A DNA stretch of 64,000 nucleotides, from NCBI GenBank assembly GCA_007258455.2, contig VDFB02196122.1, forward strand, positions 60,955 to 124,954, in the 5' to 3' direction. Of the stretch, positions 25,375 through 36,530 are shown piece by piece. This stretch comes from Sequoia sempervirens (Eukaryota; Streptophyta; Pinopsida; Cupressales; Cupressaceae). Within the stretch, counting starts at the first letter, position 1; each line of letters opens with the position of its first letter. The notes under the pieces are model-generated. The model was not told the DNA's origin, ran no database searches, and was given only the letters and a program-made list of their open reading frames with translations. Made by a program: the position numbers and the translations under genes.

Positions 25375-25990
25375 TGTTAATGATATTGCAGCTTCAGGTT
25401 CGTCCTTCCAGCCACGAGTGAAGACATAAATAAATGTAGCCTATCGGCTATTTATTTATATGTATCATTTAATGAGAATATGCGCTTCTCTTGGCAACAA
25501 TATAATTTCTCTTGGGCCGACCTTCCTTATGACTTGTATTTATTATTTGTAATTATATTATTGTATTCTGGCCAACCTTGTAATATGAAGAGGTGCGACC
25601 TCTCTCACACTTGTATATATACAAGGTCACCTTCATCTCTTTATCATCAAGCAAGTTCTATTCATTCTCTCATTAAGGTGCGAATTTCTTCAAGAGCAGA
25701 AGTGCGAATTTCTTCAAGAGCAGAATTGCAAATTTCTTAAGGGCAGATTTAGCAGTCCAAGGAAGTGCAGATCTTCATCTGTTATTGCATCTGGTATAGG
25801 TGCTGAATATTGGCCTTGTGATTGGCCTCATTGTAAAGAGAATTGTTGCCATTATTTTTATATAAGAGAGAACTTTTGTTGCTGGGTTTTTCTCCCTCAA
25901 GAGGAGGGTTTTCCCAGGGTATCTGCTGTGTTATTGTGTCTGATTTTGAATTAAATTTCTGTGCATATAATCTGTTCACTAAAATTTACA
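25375..25990 (+). mobile_element. solo LTR, family A
   Basis: A 616-bp LTR, TGTTAATG...TTTACA, with perfect TSD CAAAG (25370-25374 and 25991-25995). It lies inside hAT transposase coding sequence. It contains a GCCGAC box near 25516, a TATA box near 25612 and the CTGGGTTTTTCTCCC block near 25880. A short direct repeat (gtgcgaatttcttcaagagcag) occurs twice at 25678-25725. Confidence 0.9.
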
Positions 25991-25995
25991 CAAAG

Positions 25996-27620
25996 TGCCC
26001 TCTCCGCATAACTTAAGTAGGCAGTTGCTCCAAAATGTTGTCACAACTGCAATATCAAATTTGAAAGTACAAAGAAGGTAGTAGCACAAGTTTAGACACA
26101 CCATACATTCAAATGGGTGCACAGATAGAAGAAGCCACATCCTCATCAACTTTATAGTGACTTTGAATGGTGAGATGACTCTAATAAAGCAAAGAATACA
26201 AACAAATTGATTCTAATGCTAAAGGAGATTGTGTTAAAAATGACCTTTGAATATGTGACACAAGTGGTAACTGATAAAACAAAAGCATATGCAGTGGTAG
26301 AGAAACTACTTCAAGAGAGTCATCCATCACTCTTTTGGACCCTTTGCGTTGCCCATTGCCTTGACCTTCTTTTCAATGACAGGCAAATTTGATTGGGTAA
26401 GATCAATTGCAGAACAAGTCAAGAGTGTCAAAAATACATTTATAATTACACTTCGATTCACAGCTTGAAAGAGCTAGTGTGAAAAGGGGTGACAAGGACT
26501 TCAACTAACTTCCTCATGTTACAAGCATTTGTAGTTTGTTGACACTTTTGAAGCAAATGTTTGAGTCAAGCATGGCAAGATTCATTGTATTCAAAGAAGG
26601 CTAATGGAGAGGTCGTAAAGACAATTTTGATGATGTCTTTGTAAAAAAAGCTATAAAGATCTTTAAGATAATTTCAAACTTCAATTAGATTTTCAAATTG
26701 AATTTTTTATTTTAATTTTTTAAAATATTTATTTTAATTATAAATTTAATTTGTTTGCGGATGTTGGAGCCTTGGGTGAGGGTTTTGTGCTTGGTGGATG
26801 GGGAGCAAAATCTTGATGGAATACATTTATGAGGCCATGGATAAGGATAAGGAGGCCATTCTATTTCGAAGATCAATGATCGAGGGTGAAACAATCAATT
26901 CCACCAACCCATTCCTACAAGGTTCCACCTCAACCACAAGTTTTTCTTCTCAAATGAATTCACAAATATTAATGGGGAGGTTATGAAAGGCCTCTCAGTA
27001 TGCATTGGAAGGACAAAACCTAAGGTCAAGGTGGAGGATCTAATTATTCATAAGTTGTAAAATTACAAGAAAGTTGAAATAGGCTCTTTTCTTTGTCACT
27101 AGTTATCCAAGGGAGATCCATCCAATCACCAAGTAACAACAAATTAGAGTCTTAATCATATCCTACGATTATTGCTTACATACAAACTTTTGAAAATCTT
27201 ATTTTTAAGTTCTTGGTGAGAAGATTGGGATGGAAATACCCCAAATCCTTAAAAGCTAACCTTTTGTCTTTTGTCTAAAGTTTCAACCTTGTAACACTTT
27301 GAGATGTGAACACAATTGAAGTTTGTTAGAGTCCATTCACAAAAGGAAGTGCAATAAGTTGTCTCAAAAATGCCTCAATGACCTAATTTTTGTACAATAC
27401 AATCTTCATCTTCACACAAGAAAGTTGTAGAACATAGTTGCCCAGGAGCTTATAGACTTGGATACAAAGATTGGACTATGTAGGATGTGGACAACCCCTT
27501 GTTTATAGAAGACGGGATTTCTCATTTCAAAAGGAAAGCTATGGAGGGTGTAGCTACATAGAAGTAGAAGACATTGAATTGGATGACATCATTGCAAATG
27601 ATGATGAACACTAAGCAAAG
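25996..27620 (+). pseudogene. hAT transposase pseudogene, catalytic and dimerisation part
   Basis: This is the remainder of a cut-and-paste transposase. At 26258-26378 it encodes VVTDKTKAYAVVEKLLQE followed by FWTLCVAHCLDLL, the DUF659/RNase-H-like signature (VVTDNA...C.AHC.DL). Near 26819-26845 it reads MEYIYEAMDKDKEAI. The 27280-27420 region has the C-terminal dimerisation motif, with scrambled frames containing SLLESIHKRKCNKLSQ and CLNDLIFVQYNLHL. An acidic tail, IELDDIIANDDEH, ends with TAA near 27615. Several frameshifts and stops make it non-functional. Terminal inverted repeats were not identified. Confidence 0.8.
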
Positions 27621-28224
27621 GAGAAGTTATTATCATGTAGTTCCAAGGTGGAGTTGTAGCCTTTAGTACAAGAATAGAACCACAACTAAGTCCAAGGAGT
27701 AAGCCCTTGCCCGAATTGTTCTCCAAAATGAGGAAGAAAAAATTAAAAATTATTATAACTTGCATGGATATGCAGTTTATGAGGATGATTTTCAATTACA
27801 ATCATCATAAATTCATAATACATATCATAATTATCAACCAGGCATTGTATTCAAATGATGTGATATTGTACTCTTCTTGTATTTAAAATATAATTGAAAA
27901 AAACACTTCCCCAATGTTTTATAGACTCATTTGATACATTTTGTAACAATATTTTACATTAAATTTATGTTTTTTAGAGGAATTTAAGTATTTTTTTAAG
28001 TTGTCAAGGTTTTGCAGTCACAAAGTGCAAGTCAAATTTGGGCCTGCTGAGTATTTGGCAATTTGCCAAGTACAAGTTCTCACTAGTGATAGAGACTTGA
28101 ACCCATTTGATATAGGTAAAAGAGAAACAAAACCAAACTAGGATTTTTCGAATGAAACTTGACCTGCAACCATCAAATGCTTTTATTGTATGAGGTTTTA
28201 TGAACTTTCTTACGTTATTTGGTT
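27621..28224. other. unassigned, possible hAT 3' flank
   Basis: AT-rich with no coding signal. Probably 3' non-coding sequence of the hAT element, but no terminal repeat was found. Confidence 0.3.
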
Positions 28225-28229
28225 GGACC

Positions 28230-28918
28230 TGTTGATGTTCAAGCAGCATCGGGCTGCTACTTCCAGCGCTCTTCAAAGGCAATTCAAATGATAGCCTTAA
28301 CGGCTATTTGAATTGCAAGATTATATTTTTGGAAAAGACACGACTTTGTAAAGGCTCGATATGATGAAGAGGTGCTATCTTTCAAAGGCCGACATCATAT
28401 GCCTTGGATGCGATTTCATTAAAGAGACAATTAATAATTGTTATGGCCGACCTCATGAAGAGACGCAATCATTTGGAGTTATATCTCTTGAAGGCCGACT
28501 TGAAGACATTTGAAGAGACACATCCTCTCCCCATACTTGTATATATATTCGATGCTCCTCTCCTTGTTGATCATCAATTCATTTCATTGTTCTTGCAATA
28601 CACTTCATTCCTACTTGGTGTGAATTCATATACAAGGCAGATCGAGTTATATCAGGTCGGCATTGTTGAAGGCTGAGAGTTCATCAGCGAATTGTCTCTA
28701 TATATTTCTGTGTTGCATCATACTTTGGTGCTTGTATTTAGGCCTTCATATCAGCCTCTTGTAAGGAGATCTTTGTTGTTGAAATTCAATATATAAGAGA
28801 TATATTGTGCTGGGTTTTTCTCCCTCAAGAGGAGGGTTTTCCCAGGGTATCTGCTGTGTTATTGTGTCTGATTTTGAATTAAATTATGTGTCTTTAATCT
28901 GATCATTGAAAAATAACA
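28230..28918 (+). mobile_element. solo LTR, family A
   Basis: A 689-bp LTR, TGTTGATG...ATAACA, with perfect TSD GGACC (28225-28229 and 28919-28923). GCCGAC boxes near 28388, 28444 and 28493 lie upstream of a TATA box near 28545. Confidence 0.9.
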
Positions 28919-29000
28919 GGACCAGGGTATTGAGAGTTTCTTGAGCTAGAAAAACTGTTTAAAATTTGTCTTCCTTTAACATATGCTAATTGATATTTGT

Positions 29001-29345
29001 TTATAATGTCAGACAGAAGAGGTTAATAGCCTCTTGATTATTTGTGGAGAAAACGTTGTATGTGGTAATAATTACATAAAGAAATGCATCTGAATCACTC
29101 AGGATATCTGGATGCTCCTTTTCAAGAATCAGTACAATGCCCAAAAAATTGATCTTTAGTAAAAAATTCTTAGTGCAACCAACCATTCAAACATCTCAAG
29201 GGCACCCTTTCTCATAATGTCCCAAGAATTTTGTTAGAATTAAGCAGGATAGCCATCAGAGCCAGGTGCTTTTCCAAGATTCAAAGAGAAAACAATAATT
29301 CTAAGCTCTTCCTCAATAATCTTGTTAATTAATTCCTTGTTCTAA
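29001..29345 (-). pseudogene. LINE (L1-type) reverse-transcriptase fragment
   Basis: The minus strand reads LGKAPGSDGYPA (around 29282-29247) followed by QNSWDIMRKG, the K-A-P-G-P-D-G-(F/Y) motif at the start of plant L1-type RT domains. Stops interrupt it. Only a small part of RT is present; endonuclease and ORF1 were not found nearby. Confidence 0.7.
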
Positions 29346-29984
29346 TATGGAGTTATGATATTGAGTATATATATATAAGAAAGAGGAATTACGAATTTTC
29401 TTTAGGCATCTGTCCCAATAAGAAGCTGCAGATGATCTAATTATCTATTGAATTTCTTTTCATTCTTTAGCTATAAAACCATCTGATCTTCTAATTTTAA
29501 TTTAAGGCTTCTAAATCATGAATTTGGCAGACCAAAGTCCAGTTTGGTATGCAAAATTATCTATCCAAGGGATAAATTCAAGGACCCAAATATGGAGAAG
29601 AGCTGACAAGGATAGATCAATAGTGGTCTAATGATAAAAATATTATATGTTATTATGCTGTCTATATGGATCAAACTTTCATGGTCATGTTAAACAGAGA
29701 ATTTTGCAATATTTTTATAAAAATAAACAGTATCACAATTTAGAAGTATAGGTTTGCAAGAAAGCTATGGAATTAGGTTGTTTAGAGATTTCACAATTTT
29801 CTTATTTGACATATCTGCAGAGAACAGCACTTTTGGACATGCATGCTCCAATATAAAGGCAATTTGGAGCTTCTGGATTGTTCCTAACTTTGCATCCATT
29901 TCATTCATCTAATTAGTAATGTGCACAGAAACTTAAGATGATGTTTAACACAATTTCTGCAACGTCATATTAAAGAAGATGTAC
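29346..29984 (-). other. MED17 intron, no other feature
   Basis: Intron downstream of exon 29985-30098. It may hold more eroded LINE sequence, but nothing firm. Confidence 0.4.
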
Positions 29985-30098
29985 CCGAAAAGATTGCAAC
30001 TTGGTAGATGCAGAAATAGCTAAGTCTGACAGTACTTCACTTGGTAATTGCTTGGGCCTTGTCATTCCCGCAACAGTCACTGCATCATTTGCCTCGAC
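29985..30098 (-). CDS. MED17: MED17 internal exon (38 codons)
   Basis: An exon of the Mediator subunit 17 gene. MED17 is the scaffold of the Mediator head module, which links transcription factors to RNA polymerase II in the nucleus. The exon translates without stops and contains ANDAVTVAGMTRPK and LPSEVLSDLAISASTKLQ, a segment highly conserved in plant MED17. The acceptor is strong (TTTGTTCTTGTTCTAG before 30098). The donor at 29984-29983 reads CGG/GTAC. Both ends are phase 0, and the exon joins exon 63310-63505 in frame. Known plant MED17 continues with an NLGRYFKQ-like segment; I did not find that exon between here and base 1. Identification rests on remembered family sequence and should be confirmed by search. 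Confidence 0.88.
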
Positions 30099-30689
30099 CT
30101 AGAACAAGAACAAAAACTGAATGGATCAATAAATTAAAAATTTAAATCTCACATAAAGACAGAATAAACTGCAATCTATTCTCTGAAAGAACCATAATAT
30201 TCCACGTTTAGCTTACACAATTATAATTAGAAATCTCATATTATTGATAATAGTAAAACAGATAATTGGGTTGCACAAGTAATAATTTAAGGTGGGTGTA
30301 TTTATACCCTGTGAGTCAGCTTTCTCACCTTAGAAATTTCTTATAAGTTTGCAATACCTATAAACTAGAGAACAAGCATTTCAATTAAAGACACAATATT
30401 TCCACAGTCCATTATAGTGAATACGAATGTTTCTGGAAGAAAACTATGTCACAATTTCTGTATCGATACAAAACTTTCCACAGTCCAGTATAGTGAAAAC
30501 AAGCATTTCTGGAAGAAAAAAGTATCAAAAATTTTATATCAATACAAAAGTTTGACACAATTTTCTTCTAGAAATGCCCATATTCAAGCATTTCAATGTT
30601 GTGCAATACAGATTCACCTTCATGGCATTCATTTGTCTCAAAATTGTTAAGCATGAATTTTAGCTAATGGTGTTTGTAGTTCATTTTCA

Positions 30690-31283
30690 GCTATGCACTT
30701 CAAAACTTCTATTACCTAATCCCATCTTACATAAGGAGTTGGTTTGTAGTATGTACACCTAAGTTACCGGTTCGGGTATAGGTATCGGAACCCGGTATGG
30801 CAAACAGAAAAAAAAAAAACCTTGGGTACGGGTACAAGAATATATATTATTATATTATTATATAATAGCAGCAAAAATCTTTTGGGGAAAAAATCGGCAA
30901 ACCAAAAGTATAAGATTTTTTGAAAAAATCGGATTTAAAAAAAAAAAAGTAAAAAATTGTAGAACAAGAGATAAAAACTATTTTTTTTGAAATTGAAAGG
31001 CATTTCCATAGCATAGAGATATAGAGAGCAAATAAAATAAAGAGTTTAACTAATGAATTGTAAAAAATAGATTTTTGTAGTTTATATTCATATCGCTGAC
31101 TACATTGCATTGCACATCTTTCAAACTCAAAGCATTACTTCACATTGCATAACCAATAACTAGATGCCGATAGATGACAAATTTTCAATTACAATATAGT
31201 TTTTAAAAAATGAACCTAAGCAGTTATGCAATTACTTCACATTGCATAACTAATAACTAGGAGCAGCTGCCAATTGCATTTGC
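30690..31283. other. repeat-derived sequence left of the PPR array
   Basis: 30700-30750 matches the start of dispersed repeat D. 30765-30835 is a GGTTCGGGTA-type degenerate stretch. A segment 'acttcacattgcata...ataactag' occurs twice (about 31136-31162 and 31232-31261). No gene. Confidence 0.5.
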
Positions 31284-33146
31284 TTGTCATGGCATTCCAT
31301 GAGACCACATTTCTTTGAGGCATTTTTTCAAACAGTTCATTGCCTTGTCTATGCTACCACATTTTTCATACATGTCTACCAAAGCATTTTATCAAACAAT
31401 TCACTGCCTTGCTGCTATGGCGAAAAGTTTTGCTTGTCATGGCATTCCATCACCATGAGACCACATTTCTTTGAGACAGTTTTTCAAACAGTTCACTGCC
31501 TTGTCTATGCTATTGCTTATTATTATGCTTTGATAGATTTTTTCCAAGCATCCATAGCTTGTTCGAAAGCACCTGTTTTAGGCTTTTAGCCATAGCAGCA
31601 AGGCAGTGAACTGTTTGATAAAAATTAAAATGCTTTGGTAGACATGCATGAAAAATGTGGTAGCATAGACAAGGCAATGAACTCTTTGAAAAAATGCCTC
31701 AAAACATGGTGATGGAATGCCATGACAAGCCATAGACATGGCAGTGAACTGTTTGAAAAATGCCCCAAAGAAATGTGGTCTCATGGTGATGGATTGTCAT
31801 GGCATTCCATCACCATGAGAACACATTTCTTTGAGGCATTTTTACAAACAGTTCGCTGCCTTGTCTAGGCTACCACATTTTTCATACATGTCTACCAAAG
31901 CATTTTATCAAACAGTTCATTTCATTGCTGCTATGGCTAAAAGCCTAAAACAGGTGCTTTCGAACAAGCTATGGATGCTTGGAAAAAATCTATCAAAGCA
32001 TAATAGTAAGCAATAGCATAGACAAGGCAATGAACTGTTTGAAAAAAATGCCTCAAAGAAATTTGGTCTCATGTTGATGGAATGCCATCATGGTGATGGA
32101 ATGCCATGACAAGCAAATTGTTATGGATTGTCATGGCCTTCCATCACCATGAGACCACGTTTCTTTGAGGCATTTTTTCAAACAGTTCACTGCCTTGTCT
32201 ATGCTACCACATTTTTCATACATGTCTACCAAAGCATTTTATCAAACAATTCATTTCCTTGCTGCTATGCCTAAAAGCCTAAAACAAGTGCTTTCAAACA
32301 AGCTATGGATGCTTGGAAAAAATTAAAAATCTATCAAAGCATAATAGTAAGCAATAGTATAGACAAGGCAATGAACTGTTAAAAAATGCCTCAAAGAAAT
32401 GTGGTCTCAATGTGCTTGTCATGGCATTCCATCACCATGAGACCACATTTCTTTGAGGCATTTTTCAAACAGTTCACTGCCTTGTCTATCTACATTTTCA
32501 TACATGTCTACCAAGCATATTATCAAACAATTCACTACCTTGCTGCTATGGCTAAAGCCTAAAACAAGTGCTTTTGAACAAGCTATGGATGATTGGAAAA
32601 AATCTATCAAAGCGTAATAGTAAGCAATAGCATAGAGGCAGTGAACTATTTGAAAAATGCCTCAAAGAAATGTGGTCTCATGGTGATGGAATGCCATGAC
32701 AAGCAAATTGCTATGGATTGTCATGGCATTCCATCACCATGAGACCACATTTCTTTGAGATTTTTTCAAACAATTTACTACCTTGTCTATGCTACCACAT
32801 TTTTCATACACGTCTACCAAAGCATTTTATCAAACAACTCACTATCTTGCTACTATGGCTAAAAGCCTAAAACAAGTGCTTTCGAACAAGCTACGGGTGC
32901 CTGGAAAAAATCTATCAAAGCATAATAGTAAGCAATAGCATAGACAAGGTAGTGAACTGGTTGAAAAATGCCTCAAAGAAATGTGGTCTCATGGTGATGG
33001 AATGGCAAGACAATCTATAGCAATTTGCTTGTCATGGCATTCCATCACCATGAGACCACATTTCTTTGAGGCATTCTTTTCAAAAGTTCATTGCCTTGTC
33101 TATGCTACCACATTTTTCATACATGTCTACCAAAGCATTTTATCAA
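31284..33146. pseudogene. array of sense/antisense PPR-gene fragments, part 1
   Basis: Derived from a pentatricopeptide-repeat gene (plant organelle RNA-binding family). In antisense units the minus strand encodes NALVDMYEKCGSIDKA, the hallmark of PLS-class PPR repeats. One base out of frame it continues as EKMPQRNVVSW. Antisense units begin near 31287, 31438, 31797, 32130, 32418, 32718 and 33034. Sense units (aaagaaatgtggtctcatgg) lie near 31765, 32050, 32391, 32658 and 32976. A roughly 100-bp linker (tatggctaaaagcctaaaac...) joins an antisense to a sense copy, so each 290-360-bp module is a potential hairpin. No unit encodes an intact repeat protein. Confidence 0.75.
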
Positions 33147-33151
33147 ACAGT

Positions 33152-35046
33152 TGATGCAAGAGCATCCATGGCTCAGTGCAATCCTATGTCAACTTGAAGG
33201 TGTTATTTTTGAATTTTGCAATTTTGATGTCTTGGATTTCATGTTTGATGATTTAAATTCATATTTTGTTGTGAAATTGAATATTTTGTGATGTGGGAAA
33301 ATTTGAATTTGAGTTTGATTTCAATTTGGGTCAAATTGGTGAAAGGGAATCATGGAGAATATGTTTTTAAAACTGAAAAAAAGCAAAAAAAGCAATTAAA
33401 GGCGTTGGTTTTTGGGAGCCATTAAGACCATTTGTAACTCCTATTTTGAATTCTCTCAACTCCTAAAAAATAGGAACCCAGGAGGTGGGCTCCCAAGTTG
33501 AGGAATTTGCTTTTTTGCTTTATTTGAGAAAGCATGAAAGCCATTTAAAGCCCATAATGTATTTTGTCTAAGTTTGGAGGATTAAAATACATATTTTATT
33601 TAGGCTTGAATATTAAATTGCATTTTATTTACCCTTCTTGGAGGTGGGGGCGTTGATTTTCCTGAGGTGTTTGGAATGAAAGCAAAATGACAATGAAATG
33701 CATTTGAAATTACATTCCAAGAAAGCATGGAGAGATAAAAATGGATTTTCTTTCATTTTGAAGATAGTTTTTCAAAGAGGAAAAACACAGGAAGAGAAGA
33801 AGGACGTTGCATACCTCTAGATGGTGATTCCATTGTTGGATTGACAGATTTGAGAGTGTTGACAGAAGAAAAATCAACACAGGTTGTGCAGATTGAAGAC
33901 ATTGATTGTGAAAGAGGTTTTGAAGCTACAAGTGCTGGAGAGAGATTGATTCCACACTTTGATTTGCTGCTGCAAATCAGATTGTAGATGTTTGTCAAGG
34001 GTTTCATATGGCTTGTTACAGCCTTTACCTTTGATTGGAGTGTAATAGCTTGATTTTCCCCATTTAATAATACAGAAATTTGCCAGTTGCACACTGCAAC
34101 CAAGGCTTGAAATTGTGTTTGTTGATGTTAAAGGCACCATTGGGCTTCTACTTCCAGCCCAGTCCAATCAATGAAGGGCAATTTAAATGGTAGCCTAACG
34201 GCTATTTAAATTGCATAGACATCAATTAATGAAGAGGCGCTTCATTATGAAACATTAATTAATATTTAATTATTGCTAAAAGTGGCCGACATCTTGAAGT
34301 CACGAATTTATGAAGAGGTGCGACTTACTTGAGGCCGACTTGATGTTTTGTGGAGATGTGATCTTTGGTGAAGGCCGACAAGAAGCCTTGAAGAGTCACG
34401 TCCTCTCCTTCCCTTGTGTATATATGTTCGATGGTTATTCTTTGTATCATCATGGTTGTTCATCATGGTTCGATATTCACAAGTGTGAATAAGAAGAAGA
34501 AGTTCATTCATACAGTTCAATATATTGAAGAAGGCAGATCAAAGTGTGATTTACTTCAAGGGCAGATCGATCATAGCATTGTAGAAGGCTGAGTTTGACA
34601 TCAGCAAGAAGCATTATATTAGCTCTGTGTTTTCATCAGATTTTGGTGCTATTCTTGGCCTCATTATTTACTTCAAGGGCAGATCGATCATAGCATTGTA
34701 GAAGGCTGAGTTTGACATCAGCAAGAAGCATTATATTAGCTCTGTGTCTGCATCAGATTGTGGTGCTATTCTTGGCCTCATTATTGGCCTCATTGTAAAG
34801 GAGATTTTTTATTATCATTCAATATATAAGTGATATATTGTTGCTGGGTTTTTCTCCCTCAAGAGGAGGATTTCCCAGGGTATATTCTATGTTATGTGTC
34901 TGATTTTTGAATTAAAATCTGCTTTTATTAACTAATCATAAAACTAACAATGTTGTCATTTCTTTGTGTGTGGTTAAATAATATTTGTGAGTTTTTTAAT
35001 TTATATTTGCAGCAAATTTATTTTAAATTAAATAGCTCATACATTA
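33152..35046 (+). mobile_element. solo LTR (Ty3-type) inserted in the PPR array
   Basis: Begins TGATGCAAGAGC and ends ATACATTA, flanked by ACAGT on both sides (33147-33151 and 35047-35051). Net length without the nested family-A LTR is about 1.06 kb. Removing it restores the PPR module sequence (atcaaacagttcactgcc). Contains short CCTA...TAGG boxes around 33440-33475. No coding motif. Confidence 0.75.
34120..34949 (+). mobile_element. solo LTR, family A, with internal duplication
   Basis: An 830-bp LTR, TGTTGATG...CTAACA. Flanks are GTGTT (34115-34119) and ATGTT (34950-34954), a TSD with one mismatch. It is the longest copy because about 115 bp are tandemly duplicated (about 34551-34666 and 34667-34780). 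GCCGAC boxes lie near 34284, 34332 and 34374, with TATA near 34417. Confidence 0.85.
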
Positions 35047-35051
35047 ACAGT

Positions 35052-35480
35052 TCACTGCCTTGCTGCTATGGCTAAAATCCTAAAACAAGTGATTTCAAAC
35101 AAGCTATGGATGCTTGGAAAAAATCTATCAAAGCATAATAGTAAGAAATAGCATAGACAAGGCAATGAATTGGTTGGAAAATTGCCTCAAAGAAATGTGG
35201 TCTCATGGTGATGGAATGCCATGACAATCCATAGCAATTTGTTTGCCATGGCATTCCATCACCATGAGACCACATTTCTTTGACTCATTTTTTCAAATAG
35301 TTCACTACCTTGTCTATGCTACCACATTTTTCATACATGTGTACCAAAGCATTTTATCAAACAGTTCAATGCCTTGCTGTTATGGCTAAAAGCATAAAAC
35401 AAGTGCTTTTGAACAAGCTATGGATGCTTGGAAAAAATCTATCAAAGCATAATAGTAAGCAACAAGCTATGGTCTCATGG
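35052..35480. pseudogene. array of PPR-gene fragments, part 2
   Basis: Continuation of 31284-33146 after the solo LTR. It has the linker, a sense unit near 35187, an antisense unit near 35245 and a final linker copy. It then grades at 35480 into a 'ggtttttttcc' stretch with aaaaatcggga motifs. Confidence 0.75.
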
Positions 35481-35676
35481 TTTTTTTCCGCACAAAAATC
35501 AGCCTGATTTTATTTGCATATTTTTGAAGGTAAAACACGTTTTTTTGGCAATTTTGCAATCGGGGAAACAATCGTCCAGCCTGCAGATTTTTTAAAAATC
35601 GGGATTAACCGGGATTTTTTGCAAATTACTGCTTCTCTAATATATATTATATATAATAATATATGTTCAAAATTTT

Positions 35677-36010
35677 GAGGGTTCATCCCATAGTGCGATG
35701 GTTAAGTGGTGGCATTGTTGTTGTGGCCACCAGGGTTCAAGTCTCTGCTGGGCTATTGTGATCGCAGGCACTATGCCTTCGCTAATCTAATGTGCTCATA
35801 GGCTTGATCCACAACGGTGAGGTTGTTGTTGGCATTCATGCCTGAGGCTAATTCCCTCGCTGGGTTGGTGTGCTCACGAGCTTTGTGCCCCTGCTGGGCT
35901 ACCGTGCTCACGGGAGTGGGCTGCTCTTGCATTCATGTTGGGGAGGAGGCCCCTTGTTTGTGGCCTCCATTTTGGTCCGGGCTAAGCTAAAAACCCTGAA
36001 TTTAACCCAT
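35677..36010 (+). mobile_element. tRNA-derived SINE
   Basis: Has an A-box-like sequence (TAGTGCGATGG, 35691-35701) and a B-box (GGTTCAAGTCT, 35734-35744) at tRNA-like spacing, as in RNA polymerase III promoters of plant SINEs. The body continues about 270 bp with repeated gctgggct...gtgctcac units. Flanking sequences share TTCAAAATT (about 35665-35674 and 36020-36028) as a probable TSD. It is not a tRNA gene: no cloverleaf anticodon arm or acceptor pairing. Confidence 0.65.
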
Positions 36011-36067
36011 TCATATATATTCAAAATTATAAATTATAAGAACAATGATACTCATGTAACCTAATAA

Positions 36068-36530
36068 TATATAAATGACTTTCCTAAGTTGTAAAGACAT
36101 GTTTTTGTAAAAAGTCATTTAAATAATACTAATTATTATATATATGTTCTACTCTTATCATTTTCATATTCCATTTACCATGCTTGAGAAGGGCAAGCAT
36201 CTTTTGACAGTTTGTTTAAAATGTCAAGAGAAAAACATCTATCAAGGTATCCTCCTTGGGCAGCAGCTAAACAGGTCCAAGATGCCAAAATCTAATTCTG
36301 AGGTAAGCATTTGCCAGGAATTCTCATTGTAGATTTGCTCCATTTTTTAAAAGAGGGAGGATTCATATTCAGCATAGTTACACACAAGAAGGAAGTAGAA
36401 CAACAATATGGACAAGAAGCATCATGGGACAGAAGAATCATTAAAGACTATAAATGACACCAGCATTAAATTATCGCAAATAATACTAGACAAAAACATG
36501 TATTTACAGCGCAGGAAAGTCATTTATATA
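36068..36530. repeat. inverted-repeat element (possible MITE)
   Basis: The 39-bp arm at 36068-36106 (tataaatgactttcctaag...) matches the reverse complement of about 36490-36530 at roughly 33 of 39 positions. A second copy of the right arm lies at about 36606-36640. The interior is AT-rich and non-coding. No TSD could be assigned. Confidence 0.45.

Noticed and set aside
31284..31589. 101-codon plus-strand open frame as a gene
   Set aside because: It is the antisense reading of PPR-derived repeat units.
35691..35760. Functional tRNA gene
   Set aside because: A- and B-box-like motifs exist, but a paired acceptor stem and anticodon arm could not be drawn; a SINE head is the better reading.
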